Positions 27,221-35,913 of a stretch of 64,000 nt of DNA are shown here, piece after piece; the first letter of the stretch is position 1, and each line of letters opens with the position of its first letter. Below the pieces are notes generated by a model. The model saw only the letters and a program-made list of their open reading frames with translations. It made no database searches and was not told the origin of the DNA. The stretch comes from Saccharospirillum alexandrii. GTDB lineage: Bacteria > Pseudomonadota > Gammaproteobacteria > Pseudomonadales > Natronospirillaceae. The DNA lies in contig NZ_RCIP01000002.1 in the NCBI RefSeq assembly GCF_004000275.1, positions 868,283 to 932,282 on the forward strand, in the 5' to 3' direction. The position numbers and the translations under genes are program-made.

Positions 27221-27949
27221 TTATCCGATTTTTCCGAGTGCCGGAAACCAGTTCAGCATCCAAGAAGCCATCAATGTCAACTTACCAGTAATCATTGCAA
27301 CCCCCATCAAGATCATGATCAGGCCAGCGGCAATATGCAAATACCGACTGAATCGGCCCAATGCTCGTAGACGTTTTTTGAAAGACTCCATAAAGATCGA
27401 AACAATCAAGAAGGGAAGTGCCAGCCCCAGAGAGTAGACACTTAACAGCAAGACACCTTGTTGTGGATCTCCCGACAGTGAGCTCATGGCCAGAATAGTT
27501 GCCAGAATAGGACCTATGCATGGAGTCCAGCCGATTGCAAACGATATGCCCAGTAGAAATGCAGTTGTCGGATTGCTGGATCGTGGTGTCAGGTGCAGCC
27601 GGAACTCACGTTGCAAAACGTTGATCCTGATCAGGCCGGTCATGAAAACACCGAGCACAATGATCAGACTGCCGCCAATAAGCGTAGCCTCGTACCGGTA
27701 CTGCTGAAGCATGCCACCCACAACGGTGATACTGGCGCCTAGAGATATAAAAACAATTGTAAAGCCCAGTATGAAAAACACGCTGAGTAGCAAATGAGGC
27801 CAGCTTTCTTGTTGGTTCTGCGGGTTGGATTGACCTGTTGCAGTAACAAACGACAAGTACCCCGGTACCAATGGCAATGTACAGGGTGACAAAAATGAAA
27901 TCAGTCCTCCCAGAAAGGCGCCGAGTAATCCGATATTCGCTATATCCAT
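27221..27949 (-). CDS. ccdA: Thiol-electron transporter CcdA (first copy)
   Basis: This 242-residue protein has six to seven membrane segments. The two membrane Cys of CcdA are seen in SFLSPCTLPLVPGYLSF and IGWTPCIGPILATIL. CcdA moves electrons from cytoplasmic thioredoxin to periplasmic reductants. It is followed by a CcmG-like protein gene and preceded by an SCO-like gene. A paralogue lies at 37284-38027 in the same element. Confidence 0.93.
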   Translation of the reverse strand: MDIANIGLLGAFLGGLISFLSPCTLPLVPGYLSFVTATGQSNPQNQQESWPHLLLSVFFILGFTIVFISLGASITVVGGMLQQYRYEATLIGGSLIIVLGVFMTGLIRINVLQREFRLHLTPRSSNPTTAFLLGISFAIGWTPCIGPILATILAMSSLSGDPQQGVLLLSVYSLGLALPFLIVSIFMESFKKRLRALGRFSRYLHIAAGLIMILMGVAMITGKLTLMASWMLNWFPALGKIG

Positions 27950-28018
27950 TCCGTTGTATCCCGTTTAGATTTCTTCATAAAGTTACATGCCTAAATATTT
28001 TTTGAGCCAATCGGGGCG

Positions 28019-28810
28019 TCATTGGTGGCTTTTCCGATGTCTTCGGTACCAGAAAAAACCAAACGTCAGGCCGGATACTATTACACTTCCACTGACCAAA
28101 ACGTCAGGGATATTGAGATTCAATGGAACCGAAGAATGGTTGGTTGAAATTTCTTCGGTAGTGATATCATGGGTGTCATAAACCAGGGTATTGGCTAAGC
28201 TAACCAAGTTGACTGGCTGAAATTCCAGGCCATTAAATTGGGCTCTGAGTTGCCCTTCCCTGTCAATCACATAGGTCACCCGATCCTGCTCAGTCTGAAC
28301 GTCTGGACTTACCTTCATGACATCTAGCAGATCAACTAGTCGATTTGTGGTACCGGGTGCTTGGCCATTAATAGGGAGACCTTTCCAGTTAATCGGGTTA
28401 AGACCGAACCGCTCTATAAAGCTAGAAGTCAGCACATTATCTCTTTCGATCATTTCGGTGCTTGTTATCAGGGTGATGAAGCGCACCTGATCGATCATAT
28501 GGGCTGAGTTAACCATCTTTTGGAGCTTAGAGATTAGTGTCATATGCCCGGCGCAATCGGCCTGGCAATCCTTGTCGGCAATATTCAGAATACTGATTTT
28601 TCGATCTATAACGGCTTGGCGGACATTCTCTTCTAAGAAGAATGGTAACGGCAATGACGCATCAGTCTGATCTATAAATTCTACATTGGGTTCTTTTGAG
28701 CGCAGTTCAGTTTCTACAGCTTCAAGTGAATGTGAAAAGGCAGCTCTCGGAAATGATTGCCCAAATAGTATTAGTGTTAGCGCAGCTACCACAGCAAATA
28801 ATGATCTCAT
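28019..28810 (-). CDS. SCO-like protein with altered copper site and C-terminal membrane anchor
   Basis: The ATG at 28810 is chosen for its AGGA site and because it gives a proper signal peptide (RSLFAVVAALTLILFGQSF). The 263-residue product has a SCO-type fold with CxxxC as DKDCQADCAGHM and, near the C-terminus, a single membrane helix (VLVSGSVIVSGLTFGFFWY) absent from ordinary SCO proteins. Where other SCO proteins have the third copper ligand (HVVDQEG in the paralogue at 35154), this one reads TYVIDREG, so that His is missing. It is probably a thiol reductase rather than a copper chaperone; that is inference. Confidence 0.78.
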   Translation of the reverse strand: MRSLFAVVAALTLILFGQSFPRAAFSHSLEAVETELRSKEPNVEFIDQTDASLPLPFFLEENVRQAVIDRKISILNIADKDCQADCAGHMTLISKLQKMVNSAHMIDQVRFITLITSTEMIERDNVLTSSFIERFGLNPINWKGLPINGQAPGTTNRLVDLLDVMKVSPDVQTEQDRVTYVIDREGQLRAQFNGLEFQPVNLVSLANTLVYDTHDITTEEISTNHSSVPLNLNIPDVLVSGSVIVSGLTFGFFWYRRHRKSHQ

Positions 28811-28906
28811 CAGTTTTCCTGCTATCTTCGAATGACCATAACCACGACATCGGTTTACCAGAAACATGTGCTCCGGAACAACTGATAGGCGCGGGATTAA
28901 CCTAAA

Positions 28907-29257
28907 TCAGCCTGTATTATTGCGGTTCAACTTTGGCGGGTAACGGTCAGGAGGAGATGGCAGCAGAAACTGAAAGGGTTGAATATAGAGTCTCTGTACA
29001 GCCGACGTAAGAGTGGCAATATACGTACATGACGAGAACAGCATTGTCGATGCGCTACATATTGGCAAATCGCAGGTGATGGGTTGGTTTTCAAGTTGAG
29101 TGCAAGTCTTACTTTGTTCGAATATTTCCGAACTGCCGACCGGCGCGTCATTTATACCCATAGTCTTTACATTGCCAGTCGATAGTACTGACAGACTCAG
29201 GAGCAGGCTCAACACGGCGAGGTAAGCCAGCGGGCATAGTAAAGAAGCAGGTTTCAT
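28907..29257 (-). CDS. Hypothetical exported Cys-containing protein
   Basis: This 116-residue protein has an N-terminal signal or anchor (LAYLAVLSLLLSLSVLS). Its mature part has five Cys (KTCTQLE, ITCDLPICS, SSCTYI) and a Pro-rich C-terminus (LLPSPPDRYPPKLNR). No ribosome site precedes the ATG. Not recognised. It lies between the SCO-like gene and the divergent copA promoter, and a periplasmic metal-related role is plausible but unsupported. Confidence 0.45.
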   Translation of the reverse strand: MKPASLLCPLAYLAVLSLLLSLSVLSTGNVKTMGINDAPVGSSEIFEQSKTCTQLENQPITCDLPICSASTMLFSSCTYIATLTSAVQRLYIQPFQFLLPSPPDRYPPKLNRNNTG

Positions 29258-29334
29258 GGCGCAGAATTAAAGCATCAACTACCTGAGCATTCAAGCGATG
29301 TCATTTTGCTGATGTTTCGAGTGAACTAAAGGAC

Positions 29335-29365
29335 TTGACCTTATAGTCTACTTAAAGGTTACCCT
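29335..29365 (+). promoter_or_regulatory. copA promoter with CueR-type operator
   Basis: -35 TTGACC (29335-29340) and -10 TACCCT (29360-29365) are separated by a 19-bp spacer that reads TTATAGTCTACTTAAAGGT. The ACC...GGT ends are typical of CueR operators. The promoter at 34747-34777 is closely similar. The probable activator is the MerR-family protein at 32939-33343. Confidence 0.9.
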
Positions 29366-29438
29366 CGTGTTGTTAGTTAAGGCACACATAGTTTTCAAAC
29401 GGTGGTTTAGGTATTTGATGCAAATCCAAGAGGACACA

Positions 29439-31895
29439 ATGGGAGAACTCGTTGAAATTGGAGTCCAAGGCATGTCGTGCGGATCCTGCGTGGCTCGGGT
29501 GGAGAAAGCACTGGGTAGCCTGCCGGGTGTCGAATCCGCTCAGGTTAACCTCGCCACTCAAAAGGCCGCCCTTAGGTCGGAAAATGGAGTTGACCTAACA
29601 GGTGTGGTATCCGCTCTGGAAGAAGCCGGCTACAAGGCGCATAGCGATGAGGTGAAGGTTCCAATAGGGGGTATGAGTTGTGGTTCCTGTGTTTCCCGTA
29701 TCGAAAAATCTTTAAAGGAACTACCGGGCGTGACCGGTGTCAGTGTTAACCTAGCAAGCCAAAAGGGAACCGTTTGGTTTTTGCCTAACGTCGTGTCGAT
29801 AGCACGAATTCACCGCGCCATTGAAGAGGCCGGATATCAGGCTCAGGGTATAGCCCACGACGATTCTTCTGAAAAACCGGATGACGCAGGCATTCATTTG
29901 CGTAATCAGGTTGTGATAGCGGCTCTGTTGACCTTCCCCGTTGTTATAATCGCTATGGGCAAAATGCTACCCCTTTTGGATGCACTGTTTACCAGCGTGA
30001 TGCCTCACCGGGGCTGGATGGCCGTTGAATGGATTTTGACCACGCCGGTAGTCTTCTATGCGGGTGCCCGCTTTTACCGAGCCGGCGCTGCCGAACTGAA
30101 GCACCTGAATCCGGGTATGAACAGCCTGGTAATGATTGGTGTCAGTGCCGCCTATTTGTACTCGGTGGCCGCCTTGCTGGTACCGGACTTTTTCCCGGTT
30201 GGAACGGCGGAAAGCTATTTTGAAGCAGCAGCGGTAATCGTCACGCTGATTCTACTTGGACGCTACTTTGAGCACATTGCCAAAGGTCGCACCTCTGAAG
30301 CGATAAAAAAGCTGCTGCAATTACAGTCCAAGATGGCACATGTATTACGCAATGAACAGATCGTGGACATATCTGCGGATGAGCTCGTCGCCGGTGACCT
30401 CATCCTGGTTCGCCCGGGCGAGCGTATTCCTGTTGATGGTGTGGTTGTAGAAGGTGAGTCATACGTTGACGAGTCAATGATCAGTGGCGAACCGATGCCA
30501 GTAAGAAAACTAACAAAAGCCGAGGTTATCGGCGGTACCATCAACAAAAACGGCGCCCTGACTTATCGGGCTACGCGCGTGGGTTCAGACACATTGCTGT
30601 CCAAGATCATCAGGATGGTAGAGTCTGCACAGTCAGAGAAGCCACCTATTCAGCAGTTAGCCGACAAGATCGCCGGTATCTTTGTTCCAATCGTCATGCT
30701 CATTGCCGCCGCAACCTTCGTTGCGTGGTTAGTCATGGGGCCAGAACCGGCTTTGTCATTTGCTTTTGTTACCACGGTCAGTGTGCTGTTGATCGCCTGC
30801 CCTTGTGCGATGGGATTGGCGACCCCGACGGCTATCATGGTGGCTACCGGTAGAGGTGCCGAAATGGGTGTGTTGTTGCGCAAGGGTGCGGCGCTGGAAA
30901 CGCTCGCCAGAATGGACACTATTGTGCTCGACAAGACGGGCACCTTAACTAAAGGGCGGCCCGAGCTGACGGACTTTGTTGTGCTGAAAGGTCAGGAAGC
31001 CGAAGTGTTGGGTTGGGTAGCGGCCGTCGAGGGACAGAGTGAGCATCCGATTGCCGAAGCAATAGTACGGGCCGCTCATGAGAGAGGGCTGACGGTACCT
31101 ACGGCCAGCCAGGTTAAAGCCATGCCCGGTTACGGTATTTCGGCGGAAGTTGACGGTCATAAACTGTCTATTGGTGCAGATCGGTACATGAGCTTATTGG
31201 GGATCGACCTAAACGACACTCTCAATCAGAGAGAGGCCTTGGCCGGCCAGGCCAAGAGCCCACTGTATGCAGCGGTTGATGGCCATCTGACCGCGATAAT
31301 CGCCGTTGCCGATCCGGTAAAAGAGGAGGCTGTTGAAGCTATACGGTCACTTCGGACCAAGGGCCTGAATATCACGATGCTAACCGGAGACAACAGTGGC
31401 ACAGCCAATGCCATCGCCCGTCAGGTGGGCATTGAGCATGTATTGGCCGAAGTACTGCCAGATCAGAAGGCCGATGAAATCAAACGGTTGCAAAATGAGT
31501 GTCGCCGTGTTGTTTTCGTTGGTGATGGTATCAATGATTCACCGGCGCTGGCTCAAGCTGATGTTGGTATCGCCATGGGCACCGGAACAGATATAGCGAT
31601 TGAAGTCGGCGACGTCGTATTGATGCGTGGTGACCTTAACGGTATTAATGATGCCATTGCCTTATCCCGGCGCACTCGTCGAACCATTCTCACAAATTTT
31701 GCTTGGGCCTACGGATACAATGTGGCGTTAATCCCTGTGGCTGCCGGTGTACTCTACCCAATAACAGGCTTTTTACTTAGTCCAGTACTAGCCGCCGCTG
31801 CCATGAGTATATCCAGTGTGTTTGTATTGACCAATTCGCTGCGCTTGCGACGATTTCAGCCCAGTTTCTCCAAAAAACATTTGGGTGCCAATTAA
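29439..31895 (+). CDS. copA: Copper-exporting P1B-type ATPase CopA
   Basis: The ATG at 29439 has AGAGG 6 nt upstream, giving 818 residues. There are two N-terminal HMA domains, each with GMSCGSCV (about residues 11 and 77). Eight membrane segments follow, with the P1B-1 transport motif ACPCAMGLATPTA (about 453), the phosphorylation site DKTGTLTKG (about 497), SEHPIAEAI, MLTGDNSG and GDGINDSPAL (about 694). It exports Cu(I) from the cytoplasm. It is preceded by a CueR-type promoter and followed by a 44-aa membrane peptide. Confidence 0.97.
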   Translation: MGELVEIGVQGMSCGSCVARVEKALGSLPGVESAQVNLATQKAALRSENGVDLTGVVSALEEAGYKAHSDEVKVPIGGMSCGSCVSRIEKSLKELPGVTGVSVNLASQKGTVWFLPNVVSIARIHRAIEEAGYQAQGIAHDDSSEKPDDAGIHLRNQVVIAALLTFPVVIIAMGKMLPLLDALFTSVMPHRGWMAVEWILTTPVVFYAGARFYRAGAAELKHLNPGMNSLVMIGVSAAYLYSVAALLVPDFFPVGTAESYFEAAAVIVTLILLGRYFEHIAKGRTSEAIKKLLQLQSKMAHVLRNEQIVDISADELVAGDLILVRPGERIPVDGVVVEGESYVDESMISGEPMPVRKLTKAEVIGGTINKNGALTYRATRVGSDTLLSKIIRMVESAQSEKPPIQQLADKIAGIFVPIVMLIAAATFVAWLVMGPEPALSFAFVTTVSVLLIACPCAMGLATPTAIMVATGRGAEMGVLLRKGAALETLARMDTIVLDKTGTLTKGRPELTDFVVLKGQEAEVLGWVAAVEGQSEHPIAEAIVRAAHERGLTVPTASQVKAMPGYGISAEVDGHKLSIGADRYMSLLGIDLNDTLNQREALAGQAKSPLYAAVDGHLTAIIAVADPVKEEAVEAIRSLRTKGLNITMLTGDNSGTANAIARQVGIEHVLAEVLPDQKADEIKRLQNECRRVVFVGDGINDSPALAQADVGIAMGTGTDIAIEVGDVVLMRGDLNGINDAIALSRRTRRTILTNFAWAYGYNVALIPVAAGVLYPITGFLLSPVLAAAAMSISSVFVLTNSLRLRRFQPSFSKKHLGAN

Positions 31896-31965
31896 CATGA
31901 TCACTACCAAGACCGTAGTTAAATATTAGTCGAGTAACTTAGAGAGTAATTATGAGGTTCGAAAT

Positions 31966-32100
31966 ATGATGACAATGATGGATGGAGGGACTTGTGGCTG
32001 GGCCATGATGGCTGGTATGGGATTTATCTCAATATTGCTGATTACGATGCTCGTATTGGGTATTGCTGCCTTGGCCAAATATCTCTTTAAAAGAAGTTAA
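31966..32100 (+). CDS. 44-residue Met-rich membrane peptide after copA
   Basis: The ATG at 31966 has GAGG 8 nt upstream and a stop at 32098-32100. The peptide starts MMTMMDGGTCGWAMMAGMGF and is followed by one membrane helix ending LGIAALAKYLFKRS. Met, Cys and Trp before a single helix suggest Cu(I) contact. It resembles the C-terminal half of the mer-linked peptide at 13660-13869. It lies 70 bp after copA and is likely co-transcribed. Confidence 0.7.
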   Translation: MMTMMDGGTCGWAMMAGMGFISILLITMLVLGIAALAKYLFKRS

Positions 32101-32174
32101 AATGACCATTAGACTCATCACATTCACAAAGGTATACAAGCTTTGAAGTCCACTAACGTTTGTTTTCAAGTGCA

Positions 32175-32858
32175 ATGATCAGAGACCAGAGGTTTTGGAC
32201 TAAGTTGCTAACGGGAATGGCAGCGCTGGTGGCGCTTATCATTATTTACTGGCTACTTCATAGCAGCGGCATGATCGCTATACTGACCAGCAAAAGCGAA
32301 CTTCGGTATCTGATAAGTCAACTTGGATGGTTGGGGCCTGTTGTGATCGTCGCACTAATGATGTTAGCGATTGTTATGAGCCCTATTCCTAGCGGCCCCA
32401 TAGCCATGGTTGCGGGAGCGGTTTATGGACCTGTACCAGGTACCATTTATGTCGTACTTGGTGCTGAAGCCGGTGCCATTATCGCTTTTAGTCTTTCAAG
32501 GTTCTTTGGCTATCAGGTTGTGCAGCGGTTGCCACATGCACAGACGTTAATGACATGGTTGCATCGGGATCGATCCCAGGCTGGACTGATGATTATCGTT
32601 TTCGCCTCTCGACTGGTACCGTTTATTTCCTTTGATGCAGTCAGCTACGCTGCTGGTTTAACTCCATTAGCTTTTTGGCGCTTTGTGATTGCGACGTTAG
32701 CGGGTGTCATTCCTATGGCCTTTGTGATTACCTATTTTAGCGAGGCTTTGATATCAACAAACTCACAGGGTATGGCTGTGCTATTGATCTTAATCACGGG
32801 AATTACATTGCTTCCTCTGTTGGCAAAAGTCATACAGCTGTATTGGCGGGGCAAGTGA
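32175..32858 (+). CDS. VTT-domain (TVP38/DedA-like) membrane protein
   Basis: About 227 residues from the ATG at 32175 (a TTG at 32160 is possible; neither has a clear ribosome site). It has about six membrane segments and VTT family words IPSGPIAMVAGAVYGPVPGT, GAEAGAIIAFSLSRFFG and SRLVPFISFDAVSYAAG. The family (VTT/SNARE-associated) has unclear function in bacteria but is common in mer and metal operons. It is co-directional with copA and the following MerR-family gene. Confidence 0.85.
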   Translation: MIRDQRFWTKLLTGMAALVALIIIYWLLHSSGMIAILTSKSELRYLISQLGWLGPVVIVALMMLAIVMSPIPSGPIAMVAGAVYGPVPGTIYVVLGAEAGAIIAFSLSRFFGYQVVQRLPHAQTLMTWLHRDRSQAGLMIIVFASRLVPFISFDAVSYAAGLTPLAFWRFVIATLAGVIPMAFVITYFSEALISTNSQGMAVLLILITGITLLPLLAKVIQLYWRGK

Positions 32859-32868
32859 ACCGCTTGAG

Positions 32869-32886
32869 GACCCTTTGAAACGGGTC
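32869..32886. promoter_or_regulatory. Inverted repeat upstream of the CueR-like gene
   Basis: GACCC (32869-32873) and GGGTC (32882-32886) flank TTTGAAAC. The hairpin is 52 bp before the regulator start and right after the VTT gene stop. It could be an operator or a weak terminator; no T-run follows. Confidence 0.3.
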
Positions 32887-32938
32887 TAAGCCTCCTGCTG
32901 TGTAGCCATAATTCAATAACCCAATGGGAGAACTGAAC

Positions 32939-33343
32939 ATGAAAGGTCTTACTATAGGCGAGCTTTCAAGGTTGACAGGCCTAGCCAGTCAAGCTATTAG
33001 GTATTACGAAAAAGAAAAGCTTATGCCAGCACCAGAGAGAACCGACTCGAATTACCGTATCTACAGCGAAGATGCCGTCGCACGACTTCATTTCATACTC
33101 AATGCGAAGCAGTGGGGGTTCACACTAGATGAAATACGAGAGCTACTAATACTTCAGGACGCTAACGGTAGTCGTGCAGAAGCCAAGCGAATTGCAACTG
33201 AGAAACTTAAGAGAATTCAGGCTCAGATCGAAAAGCTGACTCGGATTAGGGGAGTGTTGGAGAAAACTCTTACTGAGTGTTCAGGAGAGGGGCCCATGTT
33301 GGAAGGATGTCCGATTGTAGAGGCAATTGCGGACTCTGAATGA
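32939..33343 (+). CDS. CueR-like MerR-family copper/silver regulator
   Basis: The ATG at 32939 follows GGGAG, giving 134 residues. The winged helix-turn-helix is TIGELSRLTGLASQAIRYYE. In the metal site, the position matching MerR Cys82 is a Ser (ANGSRAEAK, Ser78), the mark of monovalent-metal sensors such as CueR Ser77. The C-terminal loop has Cys114 and Cys124 (C-x9-C, CueR has C-x7-C). It is therefore probably a Cu(I)/Ag(I) sensor for the two matching promoters at 29335 and 34747. Confidence 0.85.
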   Translation: MKGLTIGELSRLTGLASQAIRYYEKEKLMPAPERTDSNYRIYSEDAVARLHFILNAKQWGFTLDEIRELLILQDANGSRAEAKRIATEKLKRIQAQIEKLTRIRGVLEKTLTECSGEGPMLEGCPIVEAIADSE

Positions 33344-33399
33344 TTAACAAAGGAAAGTTGAAAAATCTTTATCAGTTAATCCACTCGGAATAATGACTT

Positions 33400-33909
33400 A
33401 TGAAATTGACCGTGATTTTTCTATTTCTGTTGCCGCCTTTGTGTTTCGCCGACAATACGTTCTCTCAGCGCATCGAATTAAACTTGAGTTTACCCCAGAA
33501 TAATACCAGAAGTCAGACATTTCTACCCTCAGAATTGGCGTTTCAACCCAGTGCGTGGCTAGAAGACGAACGGCTATACATAAGTTTCACCAATGCTGAA
33601 GGCTACTACCTCCATCGCCATCAGTTTTCTGTTACTACCGAGCAACAGAGTGTTCACATCGGGCCACTATTTATACCTGCCGGGACGAATATCATTCATG
33701 AAACGCTGGGAGAAATGGAAGTATTTTATAATTCAGTGTTGTTGAGCGCACCAATTTACAGCGAAAGTAATATCGTCAATCTACTGAGTGTTCAGGTCTC
33801 GTATCAAGGGTGTTCCGATAAGGGCCTGTGTTACATGCCTCAGACCGCTACTTTGAATGCTAGTGTTCGTTTGCAGTCTGAGCCACTACTTCTCGACATC
33901 ACACACTGA
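33400..33909 (+). CDS. Stand-alone DsbD N-terminal (alpha) domain protein
   Basis: This 169-residue protein has a signal peptide (KLTVIFLFLLPPLCFA). Its single domain matches DsbD-alpha (also called cDsbD-N). The active Cys pair is seen in SYQGCSDKGLCYMPQT, equivalent to the YQGCADAGFCYPP motif of E. coli DsbD. Full DsbD has this domain fused to a CcdA-like membrane domain and a thioredoxin domain. Here only the alpha domain is present, and CcdA and TlpA-type partners are encoded nearby (36378, 37284), so the DsbD functions seem split across genes. Confidence 0.85.
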   Translation: MKLTVIFLFLLPPLCFADNTFSQRIELNLSLPQNNTRSQTFLPSELAFQPSAWLEDERLYISFTNAEGYYLHRHQFSVTTEQQSVHIGPLFIPAGTNIIHETLGEMEVFYNSVLLSAPIYSESNIVNLLSVQVSYQGCSDKGLCYMPQTATLNASVRLQSEPLLLDITH

Positions 33910-33929
33910 TTCGACCGGCTTAGTATTGA

Positions 33930-34640
33930 TGCCAATGTGAATATTGATTTTCTCTATCCTGGTATTCCGCCACTACTTGCCACTTCTATACTCAGTTTTA
34001 TGGAGGGTGCTCAATGCGCTGGTATGTGTGGAGTCATAAAGAGCGCGTTGTCATAGTCTATACCGCAGTCGATGCGAAGACCTCGTCACATTTCTACGTT
34101 AAGGCTAGGTTACAGTGGCGGTCGTATAGTCAGTTATATGTCCAGTGGCGCATCCGCAGCCCTGGTAGTCAAAGTATTGAACCAAGCATTATATGAGGCC
34201 GCGCTGGTTCTCCGGCCATTGGTGGCAGTATTATTGATTATAATAGGCTTGTCATAGCGGACTGGTGGCGTGGCATGAGTAGAATCGAAGCGCTAGGGCG
34301 CTGTATTTGGCGCTTAGTGGAGCCATTAGGGAGGCGGCTTGTTCCTGTAACAAATACTTACAGAGCGATTGCTTTAGGGTCTATTTGGGGGGCTATCATG
34401 TGGTCTGGTTCACACTATGTTAGGCTGAATCATGGCGGCTGCAGAGCCTCTAACTGCAGCCGAATTGATGGGGCTTTTGGGCTAGGGACGTTGCCAACAG
34501 TGCTTGGGACAGGCATTGGGGCACAAAGGTAGTGTAATTGGTGCAACTCAAATGGGTACGGAGCGTTGCTGGTTCGGCTATTGTAATCTTAGCTGCTTGG
34601 CAAGATTTCTATTCAGTGCCTAAGTACTAGATGATAATAG
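33930..34640 (+). pseudogene. Decayed SafE/TauE-like (COG2836) membrane protein
   Basis: Across several frames the plus strand reads LLATSILSFMEGAQCAGMCG, then RLGYSGGRIVSYMSSG, VLRPLVAVLLIIIGLS, RIEALGRCIWRLVEPLGRRL, TYRAIALGSIWGAIM and FGLGTLPTVL. These are consecutive blocks of COG2836 sulfite-exporter-like proteins, whose HC.GMCGG motif is seen as QCAGMCG. Frameshifts, stops and loss of the PCGLVY motif show that the gene is dead. The family often accompanies cytochrome-oxidase copper genes. Confidence 0.78.
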
Positions 34641-34746
34641 CATCCTTAATGCACGAGCTATAAGCGAATGCCTGGTTTATGGCAGCTATTCTCAACTAAA
34701 GCGACATCCTCATGTGTCAATTAAGTGTCAATTAGACTACAACCGC

Positions 34747-34777
34747 TTGACCTTAAAGCCTACTTGAAGGGTACTTT
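34747..34777 (+). promoter_or_regulatory. Second CueR-type promoter
   Basis: -35 TTGACC (34747-34752), 19-bp spacer TTAAAGCCTACTTGAAGGG and -10 TACTTT (34772-34777). The spacer differs from that of copA at only four positions, so both promoters should answer the same regulator. It lies 85 bp before the Met-rich protein gene and probably drives the run of genes to 39330. Confidence 0.87.
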
Positions 34778-34861
34778 TATCCAGAGAAAGAGACCTTTAG
34801 CAAGTAGGTAGGTCTGTCAGAAAGTTTGTCTATTGGTTGTTAATAAATGAGGAAAGCGGTT

Positions 34862-35119
34862 ATGAACAAACAAAAAATTATTTACTCATTCGTTGCCACT
34901 TTAAGTGTCTTTAGTTCTGGGTTTCTTTGGGCCGATCAAAGCATGCAGGAAGGAAGCCGAAATGAAAGCTCTGCACACGGAGAAATGATGCAGCAAAATG
35001 GAATGGGTATGATGGATATGATGGACGAAATGGAATCAATGATGGAAAAATGCAATTTCATGATGGGAATGATGCAACAACATCACGACTCAACGGATTC
35101 CGAAAAAGTGGAAAACTGA
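34862..35119 (+). CDS. Met-rich periplasmic protein, probably copper binding
   Basis: The ATG at 34862 (GAGGAAAG upstream) gives 85 residues. It has a signal peptide ending FLWA and a mature part packed with Met, His and acidic residues (GEMMQQNGMGMMDMMDEMES and CNFMMGMMQQHH). Met-rich motifs of this sort bind Cu(I) or Ag(I). It is the first gene after the second CueR-type promoter. No named family was recognised. Confidence 0.8.
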   Translation: MNKQKIIYSFVATLSVFSSGFLWADQSMQEGSRNESSAHGEMMQQNGMGMMDMMDEMESMMEKCNFMMGMMQQHHDSTDSEKVEN

Positions 35120-35153
35120 GCGATCATTAGTGTCTAGTAGGTAAATTGAAAGA

Positions 35154-35858
35154 ATGATAAAGCGGCCGATGAAGAGTTTTGTACCTTTGCTCCTTTTGTT
35201 GATGCTGAACCTGCCGGTCTCGGCGCACTCGCTCAATGATGCCGAAGCAGTAATCAAGGAACAGGAGCGATATGCCCAGTTTGTTGATCGAGTAGCACCG
35301 CCGTTCACACTCTTTGACACTCAGGGGAACCCTGTCTCAAAATTAGACCTTGCTGGTAAGGTTGTGGTGCTAAATTTTCTATACACACGTTGTGCCGATG
35401 CCTGTCCTCTACACATGAATTTGATTGCCCAGCTACAGGACCGCGTCTCGGAACAGGGGCTTTCCGGGCAGGTTGAGTTCATTACCATTGCTACGGATAC
35501 TGAAAGCAATGTAGATCTCACTGTTGACAACATGAATGCCTACGGGCGCAACTTTGATCTGGCGCCGTCTAATTGGCGATTTTTATACCGTGATGCCAGT
35601 GGTGATCCGGAATTGACCCGCTCGTTGGCCGAGGACTATGGTTTAAAGTTTTCCAGTGTCAGTGAAGGGGTGCAGATGCATGGCCTGGTGACTCATGTTG
35701 TAGATCAGGAAGGTTGGTTGAAAGCACGCTTTCACGGCCTGGAGTTTAAGCCAGGGAACCTTGTGTCCTATCTGGAAGTGTTAGTGAAAGGCCCCAGTGC
35801 ACTGAATGACAGTACCTGGGATGAAGTACATACTTATTTTGAAAATATGTTCAAATAG
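35154..35858 (+). CDS. SCO1/SenC-family protein (third in element)
   Basis: This 234-residue protein has a signal peptide (SFVPLLLLLMLNLPVSAHS) and a SCO thioredoxin fold with copper motif CADAC (in YTRCADACPLHM). The His ligand is in GLVTHVVDQEG. Unlike the SCO at 21771 it has no lipobox. It is similar in layout to the altered SCO-like protein at 28019 but keeps the full ligand set. It follows the Met-rich protein in the CueR-type operon. Either the first or sixth codon could be the start. Confidence 0.88.
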   Translation: MIKRPMKSFVPLLLLLMLNLPVSAHSLNDAEAVIKEQERYAQFVDRVAPPFTLFDTQGNPVSKLDLAGKVVVLNFLYTRCADACPLHMNLIAQLQDRVSEQGLSGQVEFITIATDTESNVDLTVDNMNAYGRNFDLAPSNWRFLYRDASGDPELTRSLAEDYGLKFSSVSEGVQMHGLVTHVVDQEGWLKARFHGLEFKPGNLVSYLEVLVKGPSALNDSTWDEVHTYFENMFK

Positions 35859-35913
35859 TGAGTGTCTGCGTTTACGTGTAGATACTGCTTTAGGTCGTTC
35901 CATTGGAGAACTT

